Shown one piece after another: positions 43,209-56,588 of a stretch of DNA of 64,000 nt; position 1 is the first letter of the stretch; each line of letters starts with the position of its first letter. Under the pieces are notes generated by a model. It saw only the letters and a program-made list of their open reading frames with translations. It had not been told where the DNA came from and did no database searches. Location: the NCBI RefSeq assembly GCF_947496875.1, contig NZ_CANMEH010000003.1, positions 124,001-188,000 on the forward strand. Direction: 5' to 3'. Both the position numbers and the translations under genes were made by a program. Source of the stretch: an uncultured Paracoccus sp. Lineage in GTDB: Bacteria; Pseudomonadota; Alphaproteobacteria; Rhodobacterales; Rhodobacteraceae.

Positions 43209-43493
43209 ATGTATGTACGCAAGACACCGGGGCGCCGCATCGCCACCTTGCCTGACGGCACGATCCTGACCCTGGCCGACCTGCCGGCCGTCGACACCCG
43301 CTGGGTCGCCCGGCGCAAGGCCACGGTCGTTCACGCCATCCAGTACGGGCTGCTGTCCCGGGACGAGGCGCTGCAGCGCTACGACCTGACCGGCGAGGAA
43401 CTGGACAGCTGGTTCGACGCCGTCAACGGCCACGGGCTGGATGCCCTGAAGGTCACCACCCTCCAAAAGTATCGACACGTCACGGGCGAGTAG
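43209..43493 (+). CDS. sciP: DUF1153 protein, SciP-type CtrA inhibitor
   Basis: 94 residues. Matches the small SciP family: DGTILTLADLPAVDTRWVARRKATVVHAI, then GLLSRDEALQRYDLTGEEL and a final TTLQKYR. It is a helix-turn-helix-like protein; in Caulobacter, SciP binds CtrA and blocks transcription activation. It lies 83 bases upstream of ctrA in the same orientation. A single TTAA half-site (43159-43162) lies in its upstream region, not a full CtrA box. Confidence 0.9.
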   Translation: MYVRKTPGRRIATLPDGTILTLADLPAVDTRWVARRKATVVHAIQYGLLSRDEALQRYDLTGEELDSWFDAVNGHGLDALKVTTLQKYRHVTGE

Positions 43494-43576
43494 ACAGGGG
43501 CATGTAAACCACGATAACGGGATATTAATCTTTTGTCCGCACAACGGCTGTGGCGTGGATGCAGAAAGGACACGTG

Positions 43577-44290
43577 ATGCGGATTCTGTTGGTCGAGGAT
43601 GACCCGGCAACGGCACGCAGCATCGAAATGATGCTCACCAACGCCAGCTTCAACGTGTACCTGACGGACATGGGCGTGGAGGGAATCGATCTCGCCAAGC
43701 TCTATGACTACGACCTGATCCTGCTCGACCTCGACCTGCCCGACATGAACGGGATGGAGGTCTTGCGCCAGATCCGCATGTCACGCGTCGATACGCCGGT
43801 GCTGATCCTGACCGGATCGGACGACACCGAAAGCAAGCTGCGCGGCTTCGGCTTCGGCGCCGACGACTACATGACCAAGCCGTTCCACCGCGACGAACTT
43901 GTCGCCCGCATCCAGGCCATCATCCGCCGGTCCAAGGGACACAGCCAGTCGGTGATCCAGACCGGACGCATGGTCGTGAACCTGGACACACGATCCGTCG
44001 AGGTGGAAGGGCGCCCGGTCAACCTGACCGGCAAGGAATACCAGATCCTCGAACTGCTGAGCCTGCGCAAGGGCACCACCCTGACAAAGGAGATGTTCCT
44101 GAACCATCTCTATGGCGGCATGGACGAGCCCGAGCTGAAGATCATCGACGTGTTCATCTGCAAGCTCCGCAAGAAGCTGTCCACCGCCATGGATGGTGAA
44201 AACCACATCGAGACGGTGTGGGGCCGTGGTTATGTGCTGCGCGATCCCCACGACTCGTCGGCCTCGGAACACATGGCCCTGCGCGCCTGA
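43577..44290 (+). CDS. ctrA: Cell-cycle response regulator CtrA
   Basis: 237 residues. OmpR-type regulator. The receiver domain has the acidic pocket EDD and phospho-acceptor Asp51 ([15 protein letters not shown]), with Lys in YMTKPFH. The DNA-binding winged helix is the highly conserved CtrA version ([29 protein letters not shown] is the corresponding region; key recognition segment [19 protein letters not shown]). The start ATG 43577 follows AGAAAGGAC. In Rhodobacterales CtrA is usually not essential and controls motility and GTA genes. Only one TTAA half-site (43525-43528) lies upstream. Confidence 0.97.
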   Translation: MRILLVEDDPATARSIEMMLTNASFNVYLTDMGVEGIDLAKLYDYDLILLDLDLPDMNGMEVLRQIRMSRVDTPVLILTGSDDTESKLRGFGFGADDYMTKPFHRDELVARIQAIIRRSKGHSQSVIQTGRMVVNLDTRSVEVEGRPVNLTGKEYQILELLSLRKGTTLTKEMFLNHLYGGMDEPELKIIDVFICKLRKKLSTAMDGENHIETVWGRGYVLRDPHDSSASEHMALRA

Positions 44291-44404
44291 CGCCGGATCC
44301 TGCCCCGACGATCATCTGGCATGACCCTGTCGCCGCGGCAGGAGGGGCCGGTGGACAACCCGCCCGGCCGATGCGTATCAGTGATGCAGGCCGCCGCGCC
44401 GTGA

Positions 44405-48726
<4,322 letters not shown>

Positions 48727-48802
48727 AAGGAGTTGCCGGATTGTTCTTTACAAGCCCGCGATGCTGTGAGAACAAAAAAGGAACACTTGGAGGAAACCTG
48801 CC

Positions 48803-48901
48803 ATGTTCGACGAAACCCTGTCCGATATCCTCGCCGTCGCAGCCCTGTCCGCCACCACCATCGCCCTGATGTGGTTGCCGGGCTGGGTCATGCTCGGCTG
48901 A
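48803..48901 (+). CDS. Small membrane peptide, 32 residues, unknown
   Basis: ATG 48803 is preceded by a near-perfect ribosome-binding site (GGAGGAAACCTGCC). The peptide starts MFDETLSDI and continues with one hydrophobic helix of about 20 residues (LAVAALSATTIALMWLPGWV), ending MLG. An acidic N-terminus and one membrane span suggest a single-pass small inner-membrane protein. It is 76 bases beyond recG and convergent with an Fe-S scaffold gene. The upstream gap holds an inverted GTTCT...AGAAC pair and an A-rich stretch. No family is recognised; coding status rests on the ribosome-binding site and composition. Confidence 0.55.
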   Translation: MFDETLSDILAVAALSATTIALMWLPGWVMLG

Positions 48902-48978
48902 TCTCACCCCGTCTCGCCGCGCGTGGATCTCTGTCGCGCATCTTTCGAGCCGGCGGTGGCACGATCGTGCGCAACCGA

Positions 48979-48998
48979 GGCCGGCTCTCGGGCCGGCC
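48979..48998. terminator. Hairpin between convergent genes
   Basis: The stem GGCCGGC/GCCGGCC (48979-48985 with 48992-48998, 6-base loop) lies between the small membrane peptide and the Fe-S scaffold gene. Neither side has a clear T tract. It is a possible bidirectional terminator. A 12-base palindrome GCACGATCGTGC (48959-48970) lies just before it. Confidence 0.35.
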
Positions 48999-49002
48999 GT
49001 CT

Positions 49003-49443
49003 TCAGGTCTGGCGTGCGTCGTCGATCGCGCCCAGAACCGCGTCCCAAGCCAGAAGGATCGACGCGTGGCGATTTGGAAAGTCGCGCGCGGGCGACAGCA
49101 CCTCCAGCCCCGCAAACAGGCCATCGGGCGGCGGGGTGCCGTCCGCCAGCATCGCCGCCAGCGCTGCGCGCCCCACGGCCAGTTCGTCTGTCGTGCGGCC
49201 CATCACCGACTGGCCCAGCAGTGCGGCCGAGGCCTGGCCAAGGGCGCAGGCCCGCACCTCTTGCGCGAAGTCGCCGATCCGGTCCCCGTCCATCACCACA
49301 TCGGCCGCAACGGTCGAGCCGCATTGCGGCGACCGGCGGCTGGCGCTGCCCTGCGGCGCGGGCAGCCGGCCCAGATGCGGAATGTCGGAGGCGAGCGCCA
49401 GGATCCGGCGCGAATACAGCTGCATGAGGTCGTCGTCGGCCAT
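49003..49443 (-). CDS. NifU/SufU-like Fe-S cluster scaffold protein
   Basis: 146 residues. Resembles the IscU/SufU fold: two conserved cysteines are visible, Cys41 in SPQCGSTVAADV and Cys66 in VRACALGQASAALL. The third cysteine of classical scaffolds is absent; that region reads ARDFPNRHASILLAW. This two-cysteine form recurs in Rhodobacteraceae, so the protein may act as a scaffold variant or carrier rather than a classical IscU. It is divergent from hisI with 59 bases between starts. Confidence 0.85.
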   Translation of the reverse strand: MADDDLMQLYSRRILALASDIPHLGRLPAPQGSASRRSPQCGSTVAADVVMDGDRIGDFAQEVRACALGQASAALLGQSVMGRTTDELAVGRAALAAMLADGTPPPDGLFAGLEVLSPARDFPNRHASILLAWDAVLGAIDDARQT

Positions 49444-49502
49444 GGCTTTCCCCCGAGCGTACTCCCGCCTAGATAGGAGCGTGCCGCCGCAAAGGAAACC
49501 CG

Positions 49503-49868
49503 ATGTTCGATCCCTTCAGCCTCACCTTTGACGCCAACGGGCTGATCCCGGCCATCGCGCAGGACCATGCCACGGGCGAGGTGCTGATGCTGGCGTGGAT
49601 GAACGCGGACGCAGTTCGAAAGACGCTTGAAGAAGGCCGTGTAACCTACTGGTCCCGCTCGCGACGGTCCTTCTGGACCAAGGGCGAGACGTCCGGCCAT
49701 GTCCAGCGGCTGGTCGAGATGCGGGTGGACTGCGATCGCGACTGCCTGCTGCTGCTGGTCGACCAGACCGGACCGGCCTGCCACACCAACCGGCGCAGCT
49801 GTTTCTATTCCGCCATTCGCGAAGGTCGGCAGGTCGAGATCATGGCGCCTCAGAGCCCCAGCAGCTGA
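49503..49868 (+). CDS. hisI: Phosphoribosyl-AMP cyclohydrolase
   Basis: 121 residues, HisI only, without the HisE fusion. Opens the adenine ring of PR-AMP in histidine synthesis. Metal and catalytic cysteines lie in [30 protein letters not shown], spread over residues about 75-104. The family start [24 protein letters not shown] is intact. The last 19 bases overlap the convergent gluQ gene. It is away from other his genes. Confidence 0.96.
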   Translation: MFDPFSLTFDANGLIPAIAQDHATGEVLMLAWMNADAVRKTLEEGRVTYWSRSRRSFWTKGETSGHVQRLVEMRVDCDRDCLLLLVDQTGPACHTNRRSCFYSAIREGRQVEIMAPQSPSS

Positions 49869-50713
49869 CGGACCGTGGCGGGCGTCGCGCCGTCTTCCCG
49901 ATAGCGCCGCAGCGCCCGGGCGTCGTCCCGCTTGGCCAGCCGCTTGCCCGACGTGTCCCTGATCAGCTGATGATGGTGATAGATCGGCCGCGGCAGCCGC
50001 AGCAGTGCCTGGAGCAGGACATGGATATAGGTCGACTCGAACAGGTCCACGCCGCGCGGAACGACCGTGATGCCCTGGGCGGCGTCGTCGACCACCACGG
50101 CTAGATGATAGGACGTGCCCATGCCCCGGCGGGACAGGACCACGTCCCCAACCCGAGCCAGGAACGACGTCCGGCCGAGCCGGTGATCGCCGGGCAACGC
50201 CTCGTCGTCGAAGCTGACCTGGCCGATGCCAAGCAGGTCGAAGGCCGCCCCCGCATTCAGCCGGATCGCCTCGTCCGGCCCGGCGTCGGCCAGCAGCCGG
50301 CCCCGGCAGGTGCCGGGATAGATCAGGCCATCCGGCCCCACCGGCGGGTCTGCGCCTTCCTGCGGCGCCACCAGGGCCGCGCGGATATCGGCCCGGCGGC
50401 AGCAGCAGGGATAGATCAGGCCGCGTTCCGCCAGACGCGAGAGCGCGGCTGCATAGGCTGGCAGCCGCTCGGACTGCCGCATCACCGGAAGCGGCCACTC
50501 CAGGCCCAGCCAGGCGAGATCGCCGAAAATCTCCTGCTCCCATTCCGGCCGGCAGCGGGATTGGTCGATGTCTTCGATCCGCAGCAGGAACTGCCCGGGT
50601 TCGGCCAGCCCGTACGCGAGCAGCGCGGAGAACGCATGGCCCAGATGCAGGGGGCCGGTCGGCGACGGGGCGAAGCGGGTGCGCCTCAGCCCGGGGCCTG
50701 GGATGCCAGCCAT
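49850..50713 (-). CDS. gluQ: Glutamyl-Q tRNA(Asp) synthetase
   Basis: 287 residues. A truncated glutamyl-tRNA synthetase that attaches glutamate to queuosine of tRNA-Asp. It has the HIGH-like motif ([20 protein letters not shown]), a zinc-binding CCCRR patch, and the KMSKS-like [14 protein letters not shown]; the anticodon-binding domain of true GltX is absent, which fits the short length. Its start overlaps the end of trmFO by 28 bases, and its own end overlaps hisI. Confidence 0.94.
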   Translation of the reverse strand: MAGIPGPGLRRTRFAPSPTGPLHLGHAFSALLAYGLAEPGQFLLRIEDIDQSRCRPEWEQEIFGDLAWLGLEWPLPVMRQSERLPAYAAALSRLAERGLIYPCCCRRADIRAALVAPQEGADPPVGPDGLIYPGTCRGRLLADAGPDEAIRLNAGAAFDLLGIGQVSFDDEALPGDHRLGRTSFLARVGDVVLSRRGMGTSYHLAVVVDDAAQGITVVPRGVDLFESTYIHVLLQALLRLPRPIYHHHQLIRDTSGKRLAKRDDARALRRYREDGATPATVRQLLGL

Positions 50714-52032
50714 GCGCGGAAATCCTGCTTGGCGCGATCGGTATACGCGGGGTAACGCGCCGCGCGCGCCCGCCGTCCGCCCTTGGCCTCAACCGGCGGG
50801 AACAGGCCGAAGTTGACGTTCATTGGCTGAAAGCTGCGCGCCTCGGCGCCGCCCGTGATGTGGTGCACCAGGGCACCGGTGGCCGTGGTGCCGGGCGGCG
50901 GCGGCAGATCCTGGCCCCGCGCCTGGGCAGCCGCCATGCGACCGGCCAGCAGACCCATCGCGGCGCTTTCGACATAGCCCTCGACCCCGGTGACCTGACC
51001 GGCAAACCGCAGATGCGGGCGGCCGCGCAGCCGCATCCGGTCGTCAAGCAGCGTGGGTGAGTTCAGGAAGCTGTTGCGGTGGATGCCCCCCAATCGGGCA
51101 AACGCCGCCTGCTGCAGCCCCGGGATGCGCCGGAATACATCGGTCTGGGCGCCGTACTTCATCTTGGTCTGGAATCCGACGATGTTGTACAGCGTTCCAA
51201 GGGCGTTATCCCGTCGAAGCTGAACTACAGCGTGAGGTTTGACGTCCGGTTGATGGGCGTTGGTCAGCCCGACAGGTTTCATCGGTCCGTGCCGCAGCGT
51301 CTCGCGGCCGCGCTCGGCCATCACCTCGATCGGCAGGCAGCCGTCAAAATACCCCGCGGTCTCGCCCTCGTGGAATTCCGTCTTTTCCGCGGCCAGCAGC
51401 GCGTCGATGAAGCCCTCGTATTCCTCACGCGTCATCGGACAGTTGACATAGGCGGTCCGCTCGGCCTCGGTCTCGCCCTTGTCATAGCGCGACTGGCGCC
51501 AGGCAATCGACATGTCGATGGTATCGGCGTGGACGATCGGCGCGATGGCATCGAAAAATGCCAGCGCGTCGGCGCCCGTTTCCGTCCGGATCGCTGCGGC
51601 CAGCGCGTCCGAGGTCAGCGGTCCGGTCGCGATGATCCAGTTGCCGTCGGCCGGCAGCGCGCGCATCTCGCCGCGCTCCAGCGTGATCAACGGGTGCGAC
51701 GCCAGCGCCGCCGTCACGGAGGCAGAGAACGCGTCACGGTCGACGGCCAGCGCCCCGCCGGCAGGCAGGCGATGCCGATCCGCCATGGCCATGATCAGTC
51801 CGTCCGCGGCCCGCATTTCCCAGTGCAGCTGACCCACCGCATTCATCACGTCGTCGTCGGAACGGAAACTGTTGGAACACACCATCTCGGCGCAGTCGCC
51901 GGTGCGATGCGCGAACGTGCCCCGCTCGGGACGCATCTCGTGCAAGATTACTGGAACCCCGGCCCGGGCCGCCTGCCAGGCCGCCTCGGATCCGGCGAGG
52001 CCGGCGCCGACGATGTGGACGGGATCGGTCAT
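50686..52032 (-). CDS. trmFO: Methylenetetrahydrofolate-tRNA(U54) methyltransferase TrmFO
   Basis: 448 residues. Folate and FAD-dependent enzyme that makes ribothymidine 54 in tRNA. FAD motif [19 protein letters not shown] at the N-terminus, the family CSNSFRSDD block, and GLLAGRMAA plus [13 protein letters not shown] at the C-terminus. The catalytic Cys lies in a [14 protein letters not shown] region. Present in place of a SAM-dependent TrmA. It overlaps gluQ and is divergent from the FkbM gene. Confidence 0.95.
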   Translation of the reverse strand: MTDPVHIVGAGLAGSEAAWQAARAGVPVILHEMRPERGTFAHRTGDCAEMVCSNSFRSDDDVMNAVGQLHWEMRAADGLIMAMADRHRLPAGGALAVDRDAFSASVTAALASHPLITLERGEMRALPADGNWIIATGPLTSDALAAAIRTETGADALAFFDAIAPIVHADTIDMSIAWRQSRYDKGETEAERTAYVNCPMTREEYEGFIDALLAAEKTEFHEGETAGYFDGCLPIEVMAERGRETLRHGPMKPVGLTNAHQPDVKPHAVVQLRRDNALGTLYNIVGFQTKMKYGAQTDVFRRIPGLQQAAFARLGGIHRNSFLNSPTLLDDRMRLRGRPHLRFAGQVTGVEGYVESAAMGLLAGRMAAAQARGQDLPPPPGTTATGALVHHITGGAEARSFQPMNVNFGLFPPVEAKGGRRARAARYPAYTDRAKQDFRAWLASQAPG

Positions 52033-52125
52033 GGTGCCTCGATCCGGGCAGGTGGCGGGTTGGTCAAGGTCAACGGCGGTTGCTATCAGGACGGACGCCT
52101 GCCTGCAAGAAGCCGTGGGGACATC

Positions 52126-52818
52126 GTGACGCCGCAACCCTTCACCGAGCGATTCACCGTCGACGAGGCGACTATCGAGGTCCCCGCGTCCGCGCTGATT
52201 CCGAAGCTGCGCGAACGGCTGCTGAGCGGCGGCTACGAACGCTACGAGCGGGCGTTGTTGCGGACGCATCTGCGGCCGGACGATCGCGTGCTGGACCTGG
52301 GCGCGGGCGCCGGTCTGGTCAGCATCACCGCCGCGCGCGTCGTCGGCGTCGAACGGGTCACGGCCGTCGAGGCCAACCGCGACATGGTGCGGTCGCTGAA
52401 GCGGAACCTGCGCCGCAATCTCGGGCGGGGTGTCAGGGTGCTGCCGGTCGCGGTCGTGGCGGACGGTGTCGCGGGTGACGCCGTCGACCTGCATGTCCGC
52501 CCGGGTTTCTGGAGCGCCTCGATCCTGCCCGGACGGGCCAAGGGCGCAGTGACGCAGCCGGTCAAGGCGCGGCCGCTCGGCAAGCTGATCCAGCGTGCCG
52601 CGGCCACGGTCCTGGCGATGGATGTCGAGGGGGCGGAACAGACCCTGCTGGTCGCACCGCTTCCTGCCCAGATCAGACTGCTGGTGGTCGAACTGCACCC
52701 TGCGCTCTACGGCGACACGGTCCGGGACCGGATCCTTGCGGACATGGCGCGGCAGGGCTTCGTCGATGTTCGGGAGGGTCCGACCGGCGAGGTCCACGCC
52801 CTGCGTCGTGGCGACTGA
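52126..52818 (+). CDS. FkbM family methyltransferase
   Basis: 230 residues from GTG 52126. SAM-dependent methyltransferase of class I: motif I is [18 protein letters not shown], then EAN after the second strand ([12 protein letters not shown]), and the FkbM-type [14 protein letters not shown] where the Asp and Glu mark the active site. The substrate is not identifiable; FkbM members methylate sugars or other small molecules. The start is uncertain because ATG is absent; GGGGAC precedes the GTG. It is not within an evident polysaccharide cluster. Confidence 0.88.
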   Translation: MTPQPFTERFTVDEATIEVPASALIPKLRERLLSGGYERYERALLRTHLRPDDRVLDLGAGAGLVSITAARVVGVERVTAVEANRDMVRSLKRNLRRNLGRGVRVLPVAVVADGVAGDAVDLHVRPGFWSASILPGRAKGAVTQPVKARPLGKLIQRAAATVLAMDVEGAEQTLLVAPLPAQIRLLVVELHPALYGDTVRDRILADMARQGFVDVREGPTGEVHALRRGD

Positions 52819-52830
52819 CCGGCCCATGTG

Positions 52831-52854
52831 AAAAGGGCGGCCTCGCGGCCGCCC
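52831..52854 (-). terminator. Intrinsic terminator of rplY
   Basis: The stem GGGCGGCC/GGCCGCCC (52835-52842 with 52847-52854, loop TCGC) is followed on the minus strand by TTTT (52834-52831), 24 bases after the rplY stop. Confidence 0.8.
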
Positions 52855-52877
52855 CGTTCAGACAATGGCGTAGCCGA

Positions 52878-53540
52878 TCACTCGTCGTTCGGCGGCACGC
52901 CCGGACCCATTTCGGTCGTCGGAACCGCTTCGGCACCTTCGCTCGCGGCCTCGGCATCCTCGGCGCGCAGGCCGGATGGGGCTGCGATGTTGGCAATGAC
53001 GAAGTTCCGGTCGATCGTGGGCTTGACGCCCTGCGGCAGGTCAACGTCACCGATATGGATCGAATCGCCGATCTGGCGCCCGGTCAGGTCAACCGTGATG
53101 TGGTCCGGAATGTCCGACGCGGTCACCACCAACTCGACCTCCGGGCGGACCACGACCAGGGTTCCGCCGCGCTTCAGACCGGGCGAGTCCTCATGATTCT
53201 CGAACTCGACATGGATGAACAGGTTGATCCGCGTGTTGCGGTGCAACCGCATCAGGTCGATATGCGTGGGCAGATCCTTGACCACGTCGCGCTGGATGCC
53301 GCGGCAGATGACGCGGACGTCGTCCTGGCCGTCCAGCTTCAGGTTCCACAGCGTCGACATGAAGCGGCCGGCGCGCAGTTTCGTGAGAAGTGAGTTGAAT
53401 TCGAGGGCGATCGGCTGCGGGTCCTTGCCGTCCCCATAGACGATACCGGGCACCTTGCCGTTACGGCGAGCTTGACGGGCGGCCCCCTTGCCTGTCCCCG
53501 TGCGTGCCTCGGCCACCAGATCTGGGATCTCTTTGGCCAT
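52878..53540 (-). CDS. rplY: 50S ribosomal protein L25 (CTC form)
   Basis: 220 residues from ATG 53540 with AAAGGAAAC upstream; the frame continues upstream but is not conserved. The N-terminal L25 domain contacts 5S rRNA ([20 protein letters not shown], then [10 protein letters not shown]). The C-terminal beta domain ([19 protein letters not shown]) identifies the long CTC-type protein, ending in an acidic disordered tail. It has its own promoter and terminator and is not linked to pth here. Confidence 0.95.
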   Translation of the reverse strand: MAKEIPDLVAEARTGTGKGAARQARRNGKVPGIVYGDGKDPQPIALEFNSLLTKLRAGRFMSTLWNLKLDGQDDVRVICRGIQRDVVKDLPTHIDLMRLHRNTRINLFIHVEFENHEDSPGLKRGGTLVVVRPEVELVVTASDIPDHITVDLTGRQIGDSIHIGDVDLPQGVKPTIDRNFVIANIAAPSGLRAEDAEAASEGAEAVPTTEMGPGVPPNDE

Positions 53541-53600
53541 GCTGTTTCCTTTGCGATTGAACATCCGGCCATCCTCCAAGGGTGCATGACCGGAAGCGGG

Positions 53601-53629
53601 CCTATACACGGGGCAGGGCCGTTTGAAAA
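53601..53629 (-). promoter_or_regulatory. Possible promoter of rplY
   Basis: On the minus strand TATAGG (53606-53601) follows TTTTCA (53629-53624) after 17 bases. Transcription would start about 50 bases before the rplY start codon. Both boxes are imperfect. Confidence 0.4.
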
Positions 53630-53709
53630 GCGGGAACACGGCTGGGCGTAGGGAGTCACGGCCCCCCGCGGGGGCCGCGGTTCGGTTCCCGTCGAACGTC
53701 GGCCCCGAT

Positions 53710-54057
53710 TCAGTCGGTCAGGACGTGCCAGACGCCACCCTTGCCGTCGCCGGTCACGTCCCCGGGCTTGGTGTCGCCGACGTAGTAGTACACGGGCCTG
53801 CCCTCATGCGCCCATTGCATGGTGCCGTCCGTGCGTTCGATCAGCGCCCAGCCCTCGCCCATGTCGGCGCCGGCCTCGCCGAGGAAAGGCGGCCAGTTCG
53901 CGGCGCACTTATCGTAGCACGCGGACGTCCCGCCGCTGTCGTTGTCGAAGGTATAGAGCGCCATGCCGTTCGGGCCCGTGGCAGCGGTCTGCGCGCTAGC
54001 CGCGCCGAGCGAGAGCAGAATTATCCCTGCCGCGCCGGCTGCTGAAAACATCTTCAT
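53710..54057 (-). CDS. Secreted lipoprotein_15-type repeat protein
   Basis: 115 residues from ATG 54057 (GGAGTGACCACC upstream). Signal peptide through about residue 22 ([10 protein letters not shown]); no lipobox, so it should be soluble in the periplasm. The mature part carries the secreted repeat of unknown function seen in COG4315 proteins: [28 protein letters not shown], shown in conserved pieces, then a second copy region [26 protein letters not shown]. Two cysteines (ACYDKC) may bond. A GC-rich hairpin (53659-53677) lies downstream without a T tract. Confidence 0.82.
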   Translation of the reverse strand: MKMFSAAGAAGIILLSLGAASAQTAATGPNGMALYTFDNDSGGTSACYDKCAANWPPFLGEAGADMGEGWALIERTDGTMQWAHEGRPVYYYVGDTKPGDVTGDGKGGVWHVLTD

Positions 54058-54219
54058 GGTGGTCACTCCGGGAGCATGCTGCATCGGAGTTCCGGCCGAT
54101 CAGCCCGGACGCCCGCGTGCTCCCTGCGCGGGCACGGGCTGTCGGTGCGGCGCAGGATACGTCTTTCGGACGGTGGCGTCACCGCGAATGTGGCGCCGAC
54201 GCTTGCCGGGCGGGTCGCC

Positions 54220-55383
54220 TCAGACGTAATCGTGGGACCACTCTGCCGGGACGAGCACGTTCTGGCGCCCTACATTGCGGATGTCGCGTTCGCCGCAAAG
54301 CGCCATTGTCACGTCCAGTTCCTTGCGGATCACGGTCAGCGCCGCGGTTACGCCCGCTTCGCCCATCGCGCCCAGTCCGTGCAGCCAGGCCCGGCCGATC
54401 CAGGTGGCATGGGCACCCAGCGCCAGCGCCTTCAGCACGTCCTGGCCCGAGCGGATGCCGCTGTCGAGATGGATCTCGACCTGGTCGCCCACGGCCTCGA
54501 CGATCTCGGGCAGCATCCGGATCGAGGACAGCGCCCCGTCGAGCTGCCGCCCGCCGTGGTTCGACACGACGATCGCGTCCGCCCCGAAATCCGCGGCACG
54601 GCGCGCGTCGTCGGCGTCGAGGATGCCCTTCAGGATCAGCTTGCCGCCCCACATGTCGCGGATCCGGGCGATCTTGTCCCAGTCGAGCTTCAGGTCGAAC
54701 TGCTCGGCGGTCCAGCTCATCAGCGAACTGGTATCGCCGACCCCCTTGGCGTGGCCCACGATGTTGCCGAAGCTGCGGCGCTTGGTACGCAGCATCTCGG
54801 CGCCCCAGCCCCATTTCGTGGCGAGGTTCAGCACCGTCGAGGGCGTCATGCGGGGTGGCGCGCTCAGCCCGTTGCGCAGATCCTTGTGGCGCTGGCCGAG
54901 GATCTGCAGGTCCAGTGTCAGCACCAGCGCCGAACAGCCCGCTGCCTTGGCGCGGCCGATGATCGCCTCGACGAAGGCTTCGTCGCGCATGACATAAAGC
55001 TGGAACATGAATGGCTTGGTCGTGTGTTCGGCCACGTCCTCGATCGAGCAGATCGACATGGTCGACAGGCAGAACGGCACCCCGAGCGCCTCGGCCGCAC
55101 GGGCCGCCTTGATCTCGCCATCGGCGCGCTGCATTCCCGTCATCCCGACCGGCGCCAGCCCGACCGGCATCGACACCGGCAGCCCGACCATGTCGGACGC
55201 CAGGCTGCGGTCTGACATGTCGACGGCCACTTTCTGGCGCAACCGCACCTTCTGGAAGTCGGTCGTGTTCTCACGGAAGGTCTGTTCCGTGTAGCTGCCC
55301 GATTCCGCATAGTCATAGAACATGCGCGGCGTGTGGGCGCGGTGCATGCGCTTCAGGTCGTCGATGCAGGTGATCACGGGCAT
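54220..55383 (-). CDS. lldD: FMN-dependent L-lactate dehydrogenase (LldD-like)
   Basis: 387 residues of the FMN alpha-hydroxy-acid dehydrogenase family; probable quinone-linked oxidation of L-lactate to pyruvate at the inner membrane. Motifs: FYDYAESGSYTEQTFREN at the start, PVGLAPVGMTGMQRADGE, the catalytic His in DAIVVSNHGGRQLDGALSS, and the flavin phosphate site with HLDSGIRSGQDVLKALALG. Related enzymes use mandelate or glycolate, so substrate is inferred. It follows a small lipoprotein gene by 17 bases on the same strand and that unit is divergent from a TetR gene. Confidence 0.92.
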   Translation of the reverse strand: MPVITCIDDLKRMHRAHTPRMFYDYAESGSYTEQTFRENTTDFQKVRLRQKVAVDMSDRSLASDMVGLPVSMPVGLAPVGMTGMQRADGEIKAARAAEALGVPFCLSTMSICSIEDVAEHTTKPFMFQLYVMRDEAFVEAIIGRAKAAGCSALVLTLDLQILGQRHKDLRNGLSAPPRMTPSTVLNLATKWGWGAEMLRTKRRSFGNIVGHAKGVGDTSSLMSWTAEQFDLKLDWDKIARIRDMWGGKLILKGILDADDARRAADFGADAIVVSNHGGRQLDGALSSIRMLPEIVEAVGDQVEIHLDSGIRSGQDVLKALALGAHATWIGRAWLHGLGAMGEAGVTAALTVIRKELDVTMALCGERDIRNVGRQNVLVPAEWSHDYV

Positions 55384-55400
55384 GGCAGCGTCCTTGATGG

Positions 55401-55793
55401 TCAGGCGGGTGTGCAGGTCCGGGCGGGATCCGTGGCGCTCGGGTCCGGAACGGTGCCCGGTGGACAGGAAGGCAAGCCGGCGTCCCGGCCCGGGTCGTTG
55501 TCGCGCAGCGCCGCGGCGCGGGCGCGCAACGCCTCGGCACGCCGGGCGAGTGCATCGGCATTGGCGCCAGTCGGCGCAGGCACCGTGCCCCGGGCGGCGT
55601 CCGCGCGGGCGCGCAGTTCGCCGCGCACCGAGTCAGGGTCCGCGATGGCGTCGGCCGCATGGGCTGGGACCGCCGGTTCGGCGGTCAGCTGATCCAGGGG
55701 CAACAGGCGGGGATAGGAAGCATCGTCCGCTCTGCCACACCCCGCCAGGATCGGCAGGGCCAGGACGAGCACGGTGGGCGCAAGCGGGATCAT
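55401..55793 (-). CDS. Putative small lipoprotein of unknown function
   Basis: 130 residues from ATG 55793; the frame is open upstream but without signal. Lipobox LALPILAGC gives an acylated N-terminal Cys. The mature part is Ala/Arg-rich and helical (ALARRAEALRARAAALRDNDP), with a Cys near the C-terminus (LPSCPPGTVPDPS). No family recognised. It is the probable first gene of a two-gene unit with lldD. Confidence 0.7.
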   Translation of the reverse strand: MIPLAPTVLVLALPILAGCGRADDASYPRLLPLDQLTAEPAVPAHAADAIADPDSVRGELRARADAARGTVPAPTGANADALARRAEALRARAAALRDNDPGRDAGLPSCPPGTVPDPSATDPARTCTPA

Positions 55794-55882
55794 CGTGGCG
55801 CAGCATAGGCGCGGCGGATCGGCGCCGGCAAGTCGCCGCGCGCGCCCGCGCTTATCATGCCGCCGATTGCGCTTTCCGCGAC

Positions 55883-55896
55883 AGGTCGGCTGACCT
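55883..55896. promoter_or_regulatory. Inverted repeat, candidate TetR operator
   Basis: AGGTC-GGCT-GACCT is a perfect 5-bp inverted repeat with a 4-base centre, 13 bases before the tetR start and in the divergent region shared with the lipoprotein-lldD unit. Autoregulation and control of lldD are the obvious reading. Confidence 0.45.
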
Positions 55897-55909
55897 AGAC
55901 ACTGCATCC

Positions 55910-56494
55910 ATGGCCCGTACCCAAGGTTCACGCGCCGAGATCACCGGCCCCCTGATCCGCGAGCAGGCGCTGCGTCTGTTCGCCCGGCACGGCTATGCGG
56001 CCGTCAGCATGCGGCAGATCGCCTCTGCCGTCGGGGTCCAGGCCGGCGCGCTCTACACCTACACGCCCGACAAGCAGGCGCTGCTGGCCGATCTTCTGTC
56101 CGATCACATGACCCGGCTTCTGGGCGCGTGGCAGGACGATCCGGATCGATCACCGCTGGACCGGCTGGAGCGCTTTGTCCGGTTCCACATCGCCTTTTCC
56201 CTCGATCATCCTGATTCCGTCTTCCTCAGCTACATGGAACTGCGCAACCTGAGCCCTGACAACCATGCGGAAATTGCGGCGCTCAGACGCCGGTACGAAG
56301 ATGCGCTCGCCTGCATCCTGCGGGCGGGGCAGGCGGCGGGCGTGATGACGGTGCCGGACATTCGCCTGACGGCGATGGCGCTGATCGCCATGCTGACGGG
56401 GGTGACGAACTGGTACCGTGAGGGCGGGCGCCTGGATCGGTCGCGCGTGGCGGACATCTACTGGGACCTGGTCAAGCGGGCCGTGGGGGCATGA
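55910..56494 (+). CDS. TetR/AcrR family transcriptional regulator
   Basis: 194 residues from ATG 55910. The N-terminal helix-turn-helix is standard: IREQALRLFARHGYAAVSMRQIASAVGVQAGALYTYTPDK spans about residues 16-55. The C-terminal ligand domain is all-helical (FVRFHIAFSLDHPDSVFLSYMELRNLSP). Ligand unknown. It faces away from the lipoprotein-lldD unit with a palindrome between them. The downstream dnaG gene begins 95 bases later in the same direction. Confidence 0.92.
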   Translation: MARTQGSRAEITGPLIREQALRLFARHGYAAVSMRQIASAVGVQAGALYTYTPDKQALLADLLSDHMTRLLGAWQDDPDRSPLDRLERFVRFHIAFSLDHPDSVFLSYMELRNLSPDNHAEIAALRRRYEDALACILRAGQAAGVMTVPDIRLTAMALIAMLTGVTNWYREGGRLDRSRVADIYWDLVKRAVGA

Positions 56495-56588
56495 GCCGGG
56501 TGCGGACGGTGGTCGCCGGAGCGCAGGCCCGAAGCCGGCGCCTGTTGGCCCGCCTTGATCCGGTCCGTCCGGCGCAGGATGATGGGAC

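Noticed and set aside
53659..53677. A terminator for the small secreted protein gene at 53710
   Set aside because: The 8-bp hairpin is strong but has no T tract on either strand, so it was only mentioned under that gene.
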